Assembly: GCF_964340395.1 (NCBI RefSeq)
Contig: NC_135570.1
Span: forward strand, 11,485,322-11,521,321
DNA length: 36,000 nucleotides
Reading direction: 5' to 3'
DNA from: Glandiceps talaboti
Taxonomy: Eukaryota > Hemichordata > Enteropneusta > Spengelidae
Shown: piece by piece, positions 1 through 11,977 of the stretch
How positions within the stretch are numbered: position 1 is the first letter of the stretch
Layout of the letters: each line of letters starts with the position of its first letter
Position numbers and translations under genes: made by a program
The notes under the pieces: generated by a model
Seen by the model: the letters and a program-made list of their open reading frames with translations, nothing else
The model's database searches: none
What the model was told of the DNA's origin: nothing

Positions 1-1089
1 AAGCAATAACCAATCAAGTAAGATTTAAATTTTATAAGCATTCCACCCTGTAGGAATTACAGGATTACTGACACCCTATACTTCCATATCGACATAACAA
101 TACCTAAGATATTTTCTGTAACAGTTGGTTGCCACACAAACAAAACGCAAAAGATATTTCCTACAGTGCGTGAGAAAGCCTTATGTTGGATCTTCTCTAT
201 AGTGGTCTGAGGTTGGATCGTTACCAATTTGGTGCTACATAGTCTAGTCCCTATACGGGATCATTGCGATTTACACATCCAACTTAGAGACCACCTTCGT
301 CATCCAGACTATACCACGGTCGTATACAACGGTTTCACAGCTGCATTAATTCGATGAACTTGCAACTATAAAGAAGGTAAAACGAGTATTTTGGGTAACT
401 GATTCGCAGCCCTGGGTTAGGTGGTAACGAGAGGGTGGGTTGACAGGTTTGATAGATAAGAACGCTCGCCGTACTAGACGGACAGGCTTCTGACTTCTGA
501 CTTAGGAATACAGCTCGATTTCTCTATTTCCTTCGTATACAGTATTGTCGTTTATTTTCAATTTTGTTGTTCCGGGGTTGATCAACGACTTGACAAGCTG
601 CCATCGAGTGAAGAGACAGACTTGTTTATTGGAACTAAAGGTAAACCCGACGAAGTCATTGTAAAATGTCCGGCCTGTCACAATATTCTTGTATGGGAAA
701 GATAGAACAAAATATTTTTGTGTATACGTTAGGACACCACTATTTCTCCGGTGAGTAGAGTGAGGTGGGGTGGGGTGGGGTGGGGTCCACACCTGTCTAA
801 TATCCTATCAGAACTGAGCGATACGACGTATATTGGCATCTGGGTCAAATACAATCTTTCAAAATGTGCAATGACACAAAACCTACATCCTACCCTTGGA
901 GTTGTGCCAAAATGTTATAAGTGTACTTTTAGAGTTCACCTTTGATCCCTTGACGGAAGAGATATTTCTCTATTTGTACAGTTGTATACAACGACGAATG
1001 GAATACATGAGCTGAACATTTACAGAAAAAACGGAATCTTCAAGATGTAAAAGTGACTGGTGTTGGATACACAAGAGTTTAATTTCAAC
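1..1089 (+). other. Upstream flank of cadherin copy 1, duplicated in copy 2
   Basis: This non-coding stretch aligns from its first base with about 13337-14965, so the left edge of the duplicated unit probably lies outside the window. Shared landmarks include a block ending in ACAGGATTACTGACACC near base 70, a GTGAGGTGGGG run near 750-785 and the stretch just before the start codon. It should contain the promoter and 5' UTR of copy 1. I see no clear TATA box or convincing open frame. The 64- to 96-codon frames here are not maintained in copy 2. Confidence 0.6.
192..211 (+). mobile_element. Tiny palindromic insertion, family A (single arm)
   Basis: The 20 bp CTTCTCTATAGTGGTCTGAG are flanked by GTTGGAT at 185-191 and again at 212-218, a 7-bp target duplication. 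Copy 2 has only one such site (around 13543, in TTTGATC) and no insert, so it is a clean empty site. The right arm TAGTGGTCTGAG matches the arms of the complete family A elements at 20960-20998 and 32078-32112; the left arm is degenerate here. Confidence 0.6.
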
Positions 1090-4000
1090 ATGGGTGCGGG
1101 TGACAAACTATCATCGCTGTCTCAGAACCCATTGCACCGTTTTGTAGTCATATTTATACTCGTCCAAGTGGGTAAGTCACTAATTACACGTCATATATGT
1201 AGATAGAGTTTAATATATATAGTTTTTTTTTTTTTTAAATAGCTTTGAAACACTTTCTGAAAATATCATTTCGAAAAAAGGGCTCATATGAGCCATATCG
1301 AGATATTGTACAGTTTTGTTGGTGATATCACTGGATAGTAACGGTTCAATGCTATTGTGTTTGTATGCACTGGTACAAAAAATGACGCCGTTGTCAAGGA
1401 GATTGTATATTGTTTATTATGTAAGACATTTATTCAAAGAGATAGGTTAACGGGTTACACGTATAATATCGTTGGTTGGTTCATACCATGTATCTAAAAC
1501 TGAGTAATAGGTCCGCGATCATACCAAATGTATAATTATTACTAACCATGCACTGTGTGAGTAAAATCTTAACGCAAATTTGACAATGTTTACTCAGCCA
1601 TATGTATTTGACAGTTGAGGTCACGTGGTTTTCTGAAAGACAAGAAAAATATGTATCGCTTGCATTGTTTCATTGTCATTGTAACGGATTTGTTGTTTAT
1701 TTATTTGCCGTACAACTTTATCCAACGTTTTAATTAAAACTTCAAGGTCGCTTTGATGTCAATATCGGCTATGATCACACCATTAGTTTGGTGTTGTAAA
1801 AATATCTCTGTAGGTCAATTCTTCACAGACAACTGATAAACAATGAAAGGAAAGAATGTCACCACTTCAAAGTGACACCAAATTACCTGTAAAAAAAACA
1901 TGGCGCTTGGTTTTAAAATTGTGTGCTCATGTTTACCCAACTTAAATTTACAAGACACAAGGTATATGAAGATCTGGAAAGAAATTAAATGTACAACGAA
2001 AAGGGGATATAACGAGCAACTAAATAGAGTTGAAATACTTTTAAAAACAAAAGTTTAATACCATCTTCAGGGTAAAAGTTTGGGGAGATCTTGACATATC
2101 CACATCTCCTTGGGGAGAGTTTCTTTACTTTAAGAGTCTGTTAAGGCAATTTTTAGACGATGTAAGCAATCATTTCACAGCTGTAAAAGACAGTACCACC
2201 TAGGGTTAAAGTGTTCAAGAAAAGTTTAATAACATCATGGCAGTAAAAGGTTGGTACGTCTGATTGTTGGTTGAATGAGTACCTTCTATTCATGCATCTG
2301 GGGGTGAGGGAGTTCTAGGTGGTCTCCTAGCAGATCTGGAGTTTTTTGGCCCTGTTAAGGCAATTTTTAAGTTATTCATAGCCTTTCGGGTAATAACGCC
2401 ACAGATTCAAAAAGCTAAATTGATTTACGCATGTCACATAAAAATTGCAATGTCTATAATATAGTGGCATTACTATTGCAGATAGTAAAGTCACTTTGCT
2501 ATGTAAATGGTATATTTTTTTTAACTTTTTATCCATCAAACAAAACGCTTCAAAATAAAGATAATATAAAACAATAATGTAATGTCCGCCCTACTAAATA
2601 CTGTGATCACCAATTTATTTATAATCCCTGTGTACAATTAGACTGAGGGATTCGTCTTTGTTAGCGCTTCATCAGAAACAAAGTTGTAACTATAACGAGA
2701 TGAGTGACCACACTACGTACTAGTGTACACAACAACGGATTTATAACAGTCTAGGAATCAATTACGTATCAAAATGAAATAAGAGAGTCTGTCGTGTTCA
2801 TACATGTAGGAATTATTTGTATTCAGGCTCAATAGAAACCTGATACGATGGGTTGTTTCAAAGTTGGACTCTAAAATACAATTTGTGGAAGCTGTTTGTA
2901 GTGGACTCGGAGACTATCGTATCGAAGCTCCAAACATATCATGCGACAGTGGGTTTACTATATGTACTAGCTACGGACCTGTACTACATACCGAAGTCGG
3001 AAGCTTGCGAAATGGAGGCAGGTATTTCCACTGTGATAAGGTATTGGGGTTAAAGGTCGCGGTAGTGACAAGTTGATCAAGCAGATCAAATCTGATTGCA
3101 ATAGTAAATATGTACATTTGCACGTCAGTATGTCATCACAGGGAGCAGCATTCTGACCTCTAGAACAAACAAAGTACGATATGTATCAAATTGTGAGGGC
3201 GCTGGGGTGCTGGGGGTTCCAACCCTAGTCTGGGTTTGATTAAATTTACCATGCTGTAAGTGAGAAGAGTGTTGTTCAGTTTGACTCTACCAAACACCAC
3301 AGGTTTTCCCTGGTTACTCCGGTTTCTTCCTGCACAAACACTGAACCTTCCTCCTGTTGTTGAATCTTATTGGGCAATGCCTGATAGATACTAAATAAAT
3401 AAAATAAAAAGTCTGGATTCTTTCAACCAAAAAAGTTAATTGTTTCCCTGATTTGTTCAGTTTTAGGCAACAGTCCTCCCAGTTTTGTCGCCATTCCTGG
3501 CACAAATCCCCAGAAGTACTATGACATGGATAAAGAACGCTACAGAGAAGACCAGGCAATTAGTAAGTGTTTAGAAATACAGCCTACTTTGAATTACATG
3601 TCTAAGTTGGAAAGTGTCCTCTGTGGTGCAAATGTAGTCGAACATTCAAGTAGTTCTTGTATACATTTACTGCTGAGAAACACAAAGTACTAAAATTTGT
3701 AGCCTGTAAGATATGCCATGATGGGGCGCCCTCACACATTGGTGAACCGACTGGTGCGGGTAGAACAATGCGACATATCTTACAGGCTATAAAATTTGAT
3801 GTACATTCGAACATATCAAGCAATCGTTCAGTTTTATACAGCATAGGAAAAAAATGATCATATTGTCTTTGGATACATCAAACAGTCGTTAATCTTGATG
3901 CTATTGACATTGAGCTGTGAAGTGGGCTACTGCAGTTTAAAATACTGTTCAAAACAGTTTGACACGACTAGCCCTAGCAAATATGACCATGCCCTCACCG

Positions 4001-5264
4001 ACAGTGAAATGATTATGAATATTACAAAGATAACAGGGATGGGTAGGCAAGTGAATAAAGATTTTAAAAAAATGTATACAAATATGCCTAGCAACAAGAC
4101 CACGTCCATAACGACAGCCATATGATGATGTATATTGCAAAGATGAAATGTGGCATGGGTATGTAAGTGAATAATGATTCTAAATGTGTAAGCAAATATG
4201 CCTAACAACAAGACCATACCCATAGCAACAGCCAAATACGGTCATGTTATAATGCCATTGGCACTATTTTTTTCCAGATGTTGTCATCTACACATTAATT
4301 GCCTCTGATCCTGATGGTGATGATATTGACTTCAGTATCAAACCACCCTTGGACCCAGGAGATGACTTATTTAAGATTGGTGCTCAGAATGAGACACATG
4401 CTGAAGTAATGTTGGAAAAGAAATTAGACTATGAGGTAAGCTATTTTGATAAAAATCCTGAATTGGTTCATTCTTTCAAACATTATATATTAATAGTCTG
4501 AGTAATCTACCCAACAACAGGAAAACAGAGACGTCATAAAAACATATTAAGTGTAGCAACCACCTAACAGGTATGTTGTGACTGGGCACCATCACACATC
4601 GGCCAACCCATCTCACATCAGTGTGTCTCACCGGTTGGGCAGAACAACACAACGTATCTTACTGTCTAGCACCTAACTAACACAAACAACGAATTTGAAA
4701 ATACATTATTGGCATCAGTGACAAAGCACTTTGTAACAGGTTTAAAACCTGATACAAGAAAGTGCTTATTTTAAGATAGTAATCATTTCAATAAACGCAT
4801 AATTTCATAGATTAATAATAATTGATACACAATACAAGTATATTTCATGTGGGTACATATCCTTAACTAATAAATAAACACTTGTAAACCTGTAACTAAC
4901 TGTAACTGGAGTGTACACTGTTGTTGTTTCGAATGCAACAACCAACGATATATTCACTGAAAATTGTTAAAATACATGTGTACTAATAATTAGATTATAT
5001 ATGTTAATTAGGGGTCGATTTTATCCAGAAGTACAGTAACAGGTTAAAACCCTGATCACATTGGGGCACTGATTTTTGGGTGCGGACCCAAATTTATTAT
5101 ACCATATTATGTGTACAGCTATACAAATATGTTTACCCATAGGTGATTCAATACCACGCAGGGGGTACAATGTCATGAGTAAGTTATTGTGCCTAATAAA
5201 ATAGTTTCCAAAAGACATTCCAGTTGCATCTAGTGTAAAAGTCAGGAAGAAGACAAGAACTTTG

Positions 5265-5357
<93 letters not shown>

Positions 5358-7540
5358 TTTTTTTTTAAATTTCAGACAACCGGAAGTCATAACATAATAT
5401 GGCAACTTGAGGATGGAGTCAATTCTGCTGTAAGTTGACCAAATTCTGTAAAATTATATATTTTCTTTTCCATTCGAGTTGAAATAGTGGTTTTTGTTTT
5501 TTTATCATACACAAATAGTTAACTTGTAGTTAAGTTTCCAGTTCTGCAGTCTAAAGAGTATCTATATGGCTTCGAATCTCTACATCTCTCTTCACCTTGA
5601 GGAGAGATTGGAAGCCACAGAAACCACAGTACAGATAGAATCTAAACTAACATTCCTGATGGTGAAATTGTCAACATATCTGAAATTAATTACATGATAG
5701 TCTGCTGCAATGTAATGTAAGAGGGTTTGTAAAGCTATCCATCAATAGTTGATACCATTGCTACAGAATATTGCATTTCAAAGATAATGTCTTCAAGTGA
5801 AATAACCATTACTGGTTCAGAAAGTGGGAAAGTCGTCTGATTCAGACGTGAGCAGTACCAAACTGTTCTTGGTAGCCATATACTGGTAATAACTATAAGT
5901 ATGCTGTGATGGTTAGTTACTATTTCCCTATCATTCCAGTAATTGTGGGAGGGGGTTTGAAGGAAATAAAACAGGGTCTGTCTTGTAAAATCTAACTCTC
6001 TCCTTGTTGTTCGCCATGGCTCGTCATAGGTGGCAGTATAACACCAAAATCAGAAAACAATACACAGATAAAGAGTCATTGTAAAAAGTGACCCTCTCCC
6101 GAATTTTTTTCTAAAATGTAGCCTTTCCCAAAACAGATTTGTAAAATTTGACTCTCCCTTTGCCCCTACCTCATAAATTACTAAATGCTCTCTTAGTAAA
6201 TTATTTAGTCTAGGTTGTGAGACGTAGACTGATGTTTATCAAATTAATTTTCAAGCTGGAGTACCACTTAGAAAGGTCGTAGGATAAGTTCGGATGATTT
6301 AAACATTTTTTTTTAAAGTAAGGAAATGAAATTGGAATTTTTCGTTCGTTGCAGGTGGAAACTCTCGTTACAGTGTATGTTATTGATATTAATGACAATG
6401 CTCCAGAGTTTGTTGGTCTACCCTACATCGTTAATGTGAATGAGGTAAAATATAATTGATTGAATTTGCTTATATGTTGAAACTTTAATGTCACGGTGGT
6501 AATTTTGATGTTACCCCCCACCCCTTCCGTACCATTCAGTTGTTTGGTTCGTTTCAGGTGACAAAATAAAAAAAGCAAAGGTGTCTGTCAAATTTCAGCA
6601 TGCTACAACACATTGTATGAATATGTTATGATCCCAGAAGAACATTGTGCCTTTCAAATGATTTCTGCAGAATCTTGAATTTAAAAAAAAAAATATTTGT
6701 CTTTTTCCTTTCACTGTCCTAGACTCACAAGGTTCTTACGTCGATATTTCATGTCAGTGTTACAGATGAAGATTCTGGTTCCAATGGACAAGGTTCAATA
6801 ACAATGTATGAACAAAATGTAAGCTAACTAATGCATTTGTCAATAACATAAAACATTTTCTTTGGGGGGGGGGGGGGCTTTTAATCCCTCATTTTTGTCT
6901 CGCATAAAAATGTGGAACATCAGCAGACCTCTAATTGGGTCCACTGTCTTAAAAAATGGTGAGCAGAAAAATGTGATTGTCGGCTGTAGCTTTGTTCACC
7001 ATCATTTCGAAGCTCCTGGTCTATTTATTGCAGCATATATACATGTGCTCCTGTATCCTCGCAATGGGAATACTTAACTAGACACTCAGGCTTGCCAGAA
7101 TGGAAACACGGTTGTTCTATTTATTACATTTTACTCTTCTATTGCTGTAGTAACATTGTAAATGTGTGTCATTTCTGATAAAGTGTTCGATTGAATATTT
7201 CAACTTGTTTTTATAGAACACAGCCAGTACATTCAGTATGACAGATTATGGCAATTGGACTGCTGATGTGATGTTAACAACGGAACTAGACTTTGAGACT
7301 ATCACTGGTTATGCACTAACAATTGTTGCTAAAGTGAGTACTTAATATATTCATGAATAACTACCATTTTCTTTATTTCGCTGCAAACAGGACTACATTG
7401 TAGTTCAGTTGAACAATTATGTGGGTCTCATCACATAACATCGTGTCTTCTTCATGTATTCCTTTAACATGTAAATATATCTAATAAATGTGTATGTTCT
7501 TTACAAATGTAAATGTGGTCTTTATCACCTTTATCAGACG

Positions 7541-7591
<51 letters not shown>

Positions 7592-10500
7592 CAGTCACTA
7601 CCAGTCACTACCATATGGAAAGATTACTTAAAGTATCTTTCTATTGCTATATTTTAGGACAATGGAAATGACCCTGAACAATTTTCAAGTACAACTACGT
7701 TAACAGTATTTGTGATCGATATTCAAGATGAACCACCAGAGTGGATGGGAGAACCTTACTTTGCCAGGGTCAATGACGATACCGAAGTGGTGAGTATAGA
7801 CAGTTTAGTATACTGGACTAGACTTAAGATGAACGATGATGATAATAATGATGGAAATGTGATCTCTATTTCAGAATACCACTGTACTAACTGTGGCAGC
7901 ACGTGATGGAGATAGAACGGACCCCAACGAGATCGGTTATTACATGTCAAATGGTAAGTTGGTCATTGTTCAACTACTTAATGTCTAGTGTGTAACTAAT
8001 TGACATCAAATAGCACTTTCTACATTCAGACTGTAGATTGTGCTTTGTCAATTGACTTGGTACAACTTTTAGACAACAAACAACTGCTCACCTAAGATAA
8101 TAGCGTCCCCAGGAGGCAACAAAGTAAAACTGGCCACATTTGAGTTACAACATACAGTATGAATGAAAGGTCCTACCACCAGGGACACAGACTGCAACTA
8201 GCCATGGCCACTGTCACTAAATATACATGTAGATGTAGCTAGGGGTAATCTAAATATTTGTCCAAGTACATGTGTCGAGACAAAATAAAACAAATAGTAA
8301 ACAGATGTGTGCAGAATTGCAGCAATCACACTTGGCCTTCAATGACATATAGGATTTGAAAACCACACTTGATAGACAATGTATCAAGAAGGGGGCTGGG
8401 GAGTTTAGTTTGACAAGGAAAAATATTAAGCCCATCTTCTTTATCAAAATGGCTTGGCAGCCATAGCGAGCATGTGATTGATGTCAAGTAAATATGACAA
8501 CACCAGAGTGATAAAGCCACTCAGTTTATGAAATGAAACAATACTTTGCATGTTGGCAGATAGATATTATATTTCAACAATTTCCAAACTGATGACATTT
8601 ATCGTTATTTATTCAGAAACAGCGTATAGTGAAATTGGTGCTTACTTCAATGTGAACATGTTCAGTGGTGAAGTATACGTCAGCCAAGAACTGGTAGAAG
8701 AACTCATAGGAGACCAAAACTTTACAATCTTGGTAAGATACTTATTTTGGTGATGGTGATGGTGATGATGGCAGTTTTTATTTTTCACAATCTGAGCACT
8801 AACGATTTCTGGGTTCAACTTGCTGACCAGACAATTCTCTCAAGCCTGTGAAAAGCATTAAAGCTCGTCAGAAAGTTTGAAAAAACTTTTGAGTTGAGTT
8901 TTGTTGACATTAGTGTGGGTGCCAATGGGGTTTCTAACTAAACCATGTCTAGTCAAAGTCTGCCCTCAATCAGCACAAAATGTTGTTCATCCAATCAGTG
9001 AACCCCAACTGTTATAGTGATGTATTAAAACAGTTTATAATTAGCATTCTGAGCTGACAAATATACCATATTTGGATATTACATAACTGCCCCAATAAAC
9101 AATAACATTATATGCAAGACTGTGATATTATTTAGAATTTTGTGAATTGACTGACAAAGAGATGATGTTAATGACTGTGTAGGTGGCTGTGGATGAATTT
9201 TAAATTACATCTCATGAATCTCAGGACTTCCAGAGTAATTACTTTGATTATACTGTGAGTAGGGGTGTAAATGGTAACGATACTACATAGGAACTAGACT
9301 ATATTGACATGTACCAGCCGCTTTTTAATTGCAAGTCGGCTTTCATTGAACTCTTGGCTTCACAACCAAAGTGGCAAGCAGTTACTAGTGTTACCCATGA
9401 GGGCGCACTGCACAATGGGACCAAACAGTCCAAAAATTTCCTCAACTCATAGCTGCTAGGTCAAGTAAATGTAAAATACAGACAACTTGTGTGAGAATCT
9501 ACTTTTAACCACAATATGTTATACTACACAGGCTGTTGAAAATGATGCCACGCAAACACAGGAGACTAAAACGTCCAATACCACCGTCCGTTTAAATATA
9601 ATACTCTCCAATCCTGTAAGTATACAAAATATTTCTTTCTTAGAGAATAATATCCGCCAATGTTCTCCAATATGACGACTACCAATAGCTTTACGCTCTA
9701 TATTGTACAATTCTTGATTATCGCAGTGAAGTATTATAATTTATTTTAGAAAATATGAACATGTTACGTTTTATCTATGAAGAAGGCGTGTCTTTTGCTT
9801 CCATAAATCCCTGTATAGTATCAGTAATGATACCGGATACTAATCATTCCAGTATAATTTGACATTGATATTTTTATATTCAAAATCCAATTAAACTACA
9901 TATATATACGTGGACAATTCTACTGTCAGGTGTGTCCATAAAACCTTTCACATGTGTTTAGTTTTTAGATCCTGTACCAGAGGATTTATCTGCAGTCGCT
10001 ACGACAGTTACTGTAATAATATTTGCTATGATAGCTATTGTCATTCTGGGATTCTGTATGTTCAACACCAATGATGACATGTAAGTAAGATTATCACTAA
10101 CTCAAAAAACAGTTTTATAAAACGACCCAGTTGCAGCTAGTGCCGCTTTCAATAATCTGCAGTCACTTCAAATTAGTGTAAGTACAGCATCATGTATTAT
10201 TGTTCATCACAATGTTTATTTTCTACCCGAGTTGGTTTTCCACTTTCCACTTTCATTGACAATTGCATCACCTTGACATACCATGCCTTGTCCCTCATCA
10301 GCAGTGCATCTCATACAAACACTGTCAGTGCTTTCATAGTCAAATTAGACTATGAGTATTGAGTTTTCATTAGTATTTCCTTTGATGTTCAGATAGAAAG
10401 TTTTGGGACACCTGATTGGCTTAACGCCTTATTCGTCACTATCAATGGAAATGCAACACCCATGTCGGTTATGTACATGTGACATACAGAGGTGTGTCAA

Positions 10501-10680
10501 AAAGCTTGGATGGAGAGGCAATGTTATTGACTTTGGCAAATAAACTAACCCCCCCCCCCCATGCATTAAAGACACCATCCCATTCCTGTAAACAATCTAA
10601 AAACATACCAATATTCACATATCACATTTTTTATATTATTTAGAAAACGATACAAGAAAAATAAAGTTGTACCGGCATGA
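1090..10680 (+). CDS. Three-EC cadherin, cadherin-23-like, copy 1
   Basis: Thirteen exons: 1090-1171, 3461-3562, 4278-4435, 5376-5429, 6355-6444, 6723-6818, 7217-7333, 7658-7789, 7875-7953, 8617-8732, 9532-9615, 9962-10080, 10644-10680. All introns are GT-AG and the phases join to 421 residues. Residues 1-31 form a signal peptide (hydrophobic FVVIFILVQVVLG). EC1 carries RED (56-58), DPDGD (72-76), LDYE (111-114) and DINDNAPEF (143-151). EC2 carries DED (177-179), LDFE (218-221) and DIQDEPPEW (254-262). EC3 has DGD (288-290) but lacks LDxE and a DxNDN end. A membrane helix spans about 382-404. The tail is only about 17 residues, basic (KRYKKNK), with no catenin-binding region. Calcium-dependent surface adhesion is inferred from the family. 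DIQDEPPEW recalls the unusual EC2-EC3 linker of cadherin-23. The short three-repeat layout is unlike full cadherin-23; an unrelated short cadherin is the alternative. Confidence 0.9.
2052..2372 (+). repeat. Two diverged direct repeats in intron 1 of copy 1
   Basis: AAGTTTAATAMCATC begins near 2053 and near 2223, and GTTAAGGCAATTTTTA occurs near 2140 and 2356. The two halves look like an old duplication of about 170-220 bp with a length difference. I do not recognise the family. Confidence 0.35.
3190..3400 (+). mobile_element. Old tRNA-derived SINE-like element (intron 1, copy 1)
   Basis: GGTTCCAACCC at 3215-3225 fits the polymerase III B-box, and the stretch ends in an AAATAAATAAAATAAAA tail near 3390-3410. 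A related copy stands at the same place in gene copy 2 (17410-17580), so the insertion predates the duplication. The A-box is not clear. It could instead be another short retroelement. Confidence 0.35.
3700..3789 (+). mobile_element. MITE with TAGYCTGTAAG termini, copy-1-specific
   Basis: A 90-bp element starts TAGCCTGTAAGATATG and ends CATATCTTACAGGCTA, its inverse. It is flanked by TAAAATTTG at 3691-3699 and 3790-3798, a perfect 9-bp target duplication. The inside holds the family core GGGGCGCCCTCACAC. Intron 2 of copy 2 lacks it. A 9-bp duplication with inverted ends suits Mutator-like transposons; no transposase is encoded. Confidence 0.8.
3935..4272 (+). repeat. Composite repeat, 3' module, abutting exon 3
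   Basis: The stretch contains units of about 115 bp, each with ACAAAGATRACA, a GTGAATAA word, ATGTATRCAAATATGCCTA and CCCATAGCAACAGCC. The same module, with the same opening (GTTTTGACA...CCCTAGCAA) and ending (GCCATTG-CACTATTTTT), occurs at about 15930-16475 in intron 1 of copy 2. Here the end runs straight into the pyrimidine tract of the exon 3 acceptor. Confidence 0.55.
4569..4668 (+). mobile_element. MITE with TAGYCTGTAAG termini, intron 3, damaged left end
   Basis: This has the same core as the 3700 element (GGGCACCATCACACATCGG) and the right end CTTACTGTCTA. It is flanked by CCACCTAAC and GCACCTAAC (8 of 9 match). The first ten or so bases of the left end are missing. The orthologous element in copy 2 lies at 18231-18304, so this insertion predates the gene duplication. 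Confidence 0.65.
5035..5225 (-). repeat. Interspersed repeat shared with 24655-24860
   Basis: The reverse complement reads GCAACTGGAAT...GGGTAAACATATTTGTATAG...CAAAAATCAGTGCCCCAAT. The same order of words appears on the + strand at 24655-24860. I see no counterpart at the matching place in intron 3 of copy 2, so it looks like an interspersed element of unknown class. Confidence 0.5.
5268..5357. repeat. (TA)n microsatellite next to the exon 4 acceptor
   Basis: About 80 bp of almost pure TA ends roughly 20 bp before the acceptor of exon 4 at 5376. Copy 2 lacks the run. Such a tract close to an acceptor can affect branch-point use, which is inference here. Confidence 0.95.
7536..7591. repeat. 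(GACA)n microsatellite, intron 7 of copy 1
   Basis: Repeated GACA runs in intron 7, followed by CCAGTCACTACCA. The matching, interrupted run of copy 2 lies at 21698-21782, so the microsatellite predates the duplication. Confidence 0.9.
10185..10356 (+). other. Highly conserved intronic block, copy 1
   Basis: This 172-bp part of intron 12 differs from 24151-24322 at four positions by my count, while the sequence just before it differs at about one base in eight. A frame open from ATG at 10193 is kept in both copies and ends in residues KLDYEY here and ELDYEH in copy 2, recalling the LDYE motif of exon 3. It could be a regulatory element, an unused or alternative exon, a relic of a cadherin exon, or a gene-conversion tract. 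No consensus GT donor follows LDYE, so I do not include it in the CDS. Confidence 0.5.
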
Positions 10681-11576
10681 ATATACAAGAAGTTATCAAA
10701 CCCTTATGACAGAAAGGACTGTGTATCTCTATAGTGTGAAATCTTTCAACTTTTCCTTCAAGATTAAAGACACTACTACGTACTTGAAGACACTATGTAT
10801 TGATGTAAATACTGGGGGGAATATATGAGAGGAAGTTTACAGTCGAAACTATATGTGTCATTGCTTAAAAACTAAAGAAATTGGTGAATAGATCTTTCAA
10901 AATATCTCAGCATGTCACAAGAATATATGGGACTGGTACCATTTTATTTAAACTCATTCAATTTCCCAAATTCCTTTCAATAAAATTAATTCCCATTATA
11001 ATAACTGTAAACAATACATACATGTATATTATTTCTATGTTTTTCTTTTGTGTTTTGTTTCTTTGATTCGAAACTTACAAAGTTTCATCAAATCAAACAT
11101 TTCTTTTGGTGCTTTTGAATCTACCATAGAAGATGAAGACAGCTTGTGATCATTGTCAGCTGTTACTCTAGCTGTGTCTGTGTTTTCCCCTCTTTAATTA
11201 GTATCAACATACACAATTATGACTTACAGATATTTTGATGAAAAGTTAAAAGTTGATATTAATATACATGTACTATTGTTACTAAATAGTTGATGGTATT
11301 AAACCCTTTGATATTCACATCTCTAAAATAAAATTTCATTTGGAAAATTTTCTTTACGTGTTTTTGACACACGATCGAAGAGATTTTGCGGCAGTTGAAT
11401 TTTATTATTTAAGGTGTTTTTCTCTAATTTTAAGGAATAAAATGGAAAAAAACAGACCATTACATTTGCTTCTGTGTATTTTGTAGATACATTTTATTTA
11501 AAACCGATGTTTTGACAAGAAATGAGAATAAATATAGAGACTGTTACATTTGAATTATGTATGAATTGACTTGATG
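10681..11576 (+). other. 3' UTR/flank of cadherin copy 1, duplicated
   Basis: This is the sequence after the stop codon and matches 25740-26706 closely. Candidate AATAAA signals lie near 10979, 11327 and 11528; I cannot choose between them. Homology between the copies stops near 11576 and 26706, after TGAATTGACTTGATGGT, marking the right edge of the duplicated unit. Confidence 0.6.
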
Positions 11577-11943
11577 GTCAGGTGGTAATTTTGAGCATTA
11601 TTGTTACACGCCGGATAAAAGCACCAACTATGGCATGAATGTTCATAAGGACCTACTCATTGATTTTAGAAGGAAAGCCCTCTTGAATATTTGCATAAAT
11701 TTGCATAAATCGGTAAAATTAGAAATAGCCACCAAAACCCTTGAGAAATCTAATGTTTCTTGGAAATACTATAGTAATGCACCAAATTTGACATTCATAT
11801 TCTTTTTTAAAGTACTTTTGATTTGTGTCTCTCGTCATAATATAACTACAATGCCCATTACTGAAAATGGTATCTTCCCCTAATATTACAAGAATGATGT
11901 GATGGAAAAAGAATTCAGACTCTTTTGAACAGATTACTCTACT

Positions 11944-11975
11944 CATAGACCCTCCACCAATGTGGAGGGTCTATG
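11944..11975. mobile_element. Tiny palindromic insertion, family B
   Basis: A perfect 14-bp inverted repeat, CATAGACCCTCCAC, encloses CAAT and is followed by its inverse. It is flanked by CTCTACT (11937-11943) and TTCTACT (11976-11982), a 7-bp duplication with one mismatch. The same arms recur at 34950-34986. At 32 bp it is far too short to code for anything. Confidence 0.65.
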
Positions 11976-11977
11976 TT

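Noticed and set aside
502-945. Short frames on both strands upstream of copy 1
   Set aside because: They overlap each other, run through the G-rich repeat and are not kept in the duplicated upstream region.
5193-5405. Tyr-Ile repeat frame on the - strand
   Set aside because: Produced by the (TA)n tract and overlapping exon 4 on the other strand.
9962-9972. Alternative acceptor for exon 12 at TTTTTAG/ATCC (about 9969)
   Set aside because: It breaks the membrane-helix frame; the acceptor at 9961 keeps phase 0 and matches copy 2.
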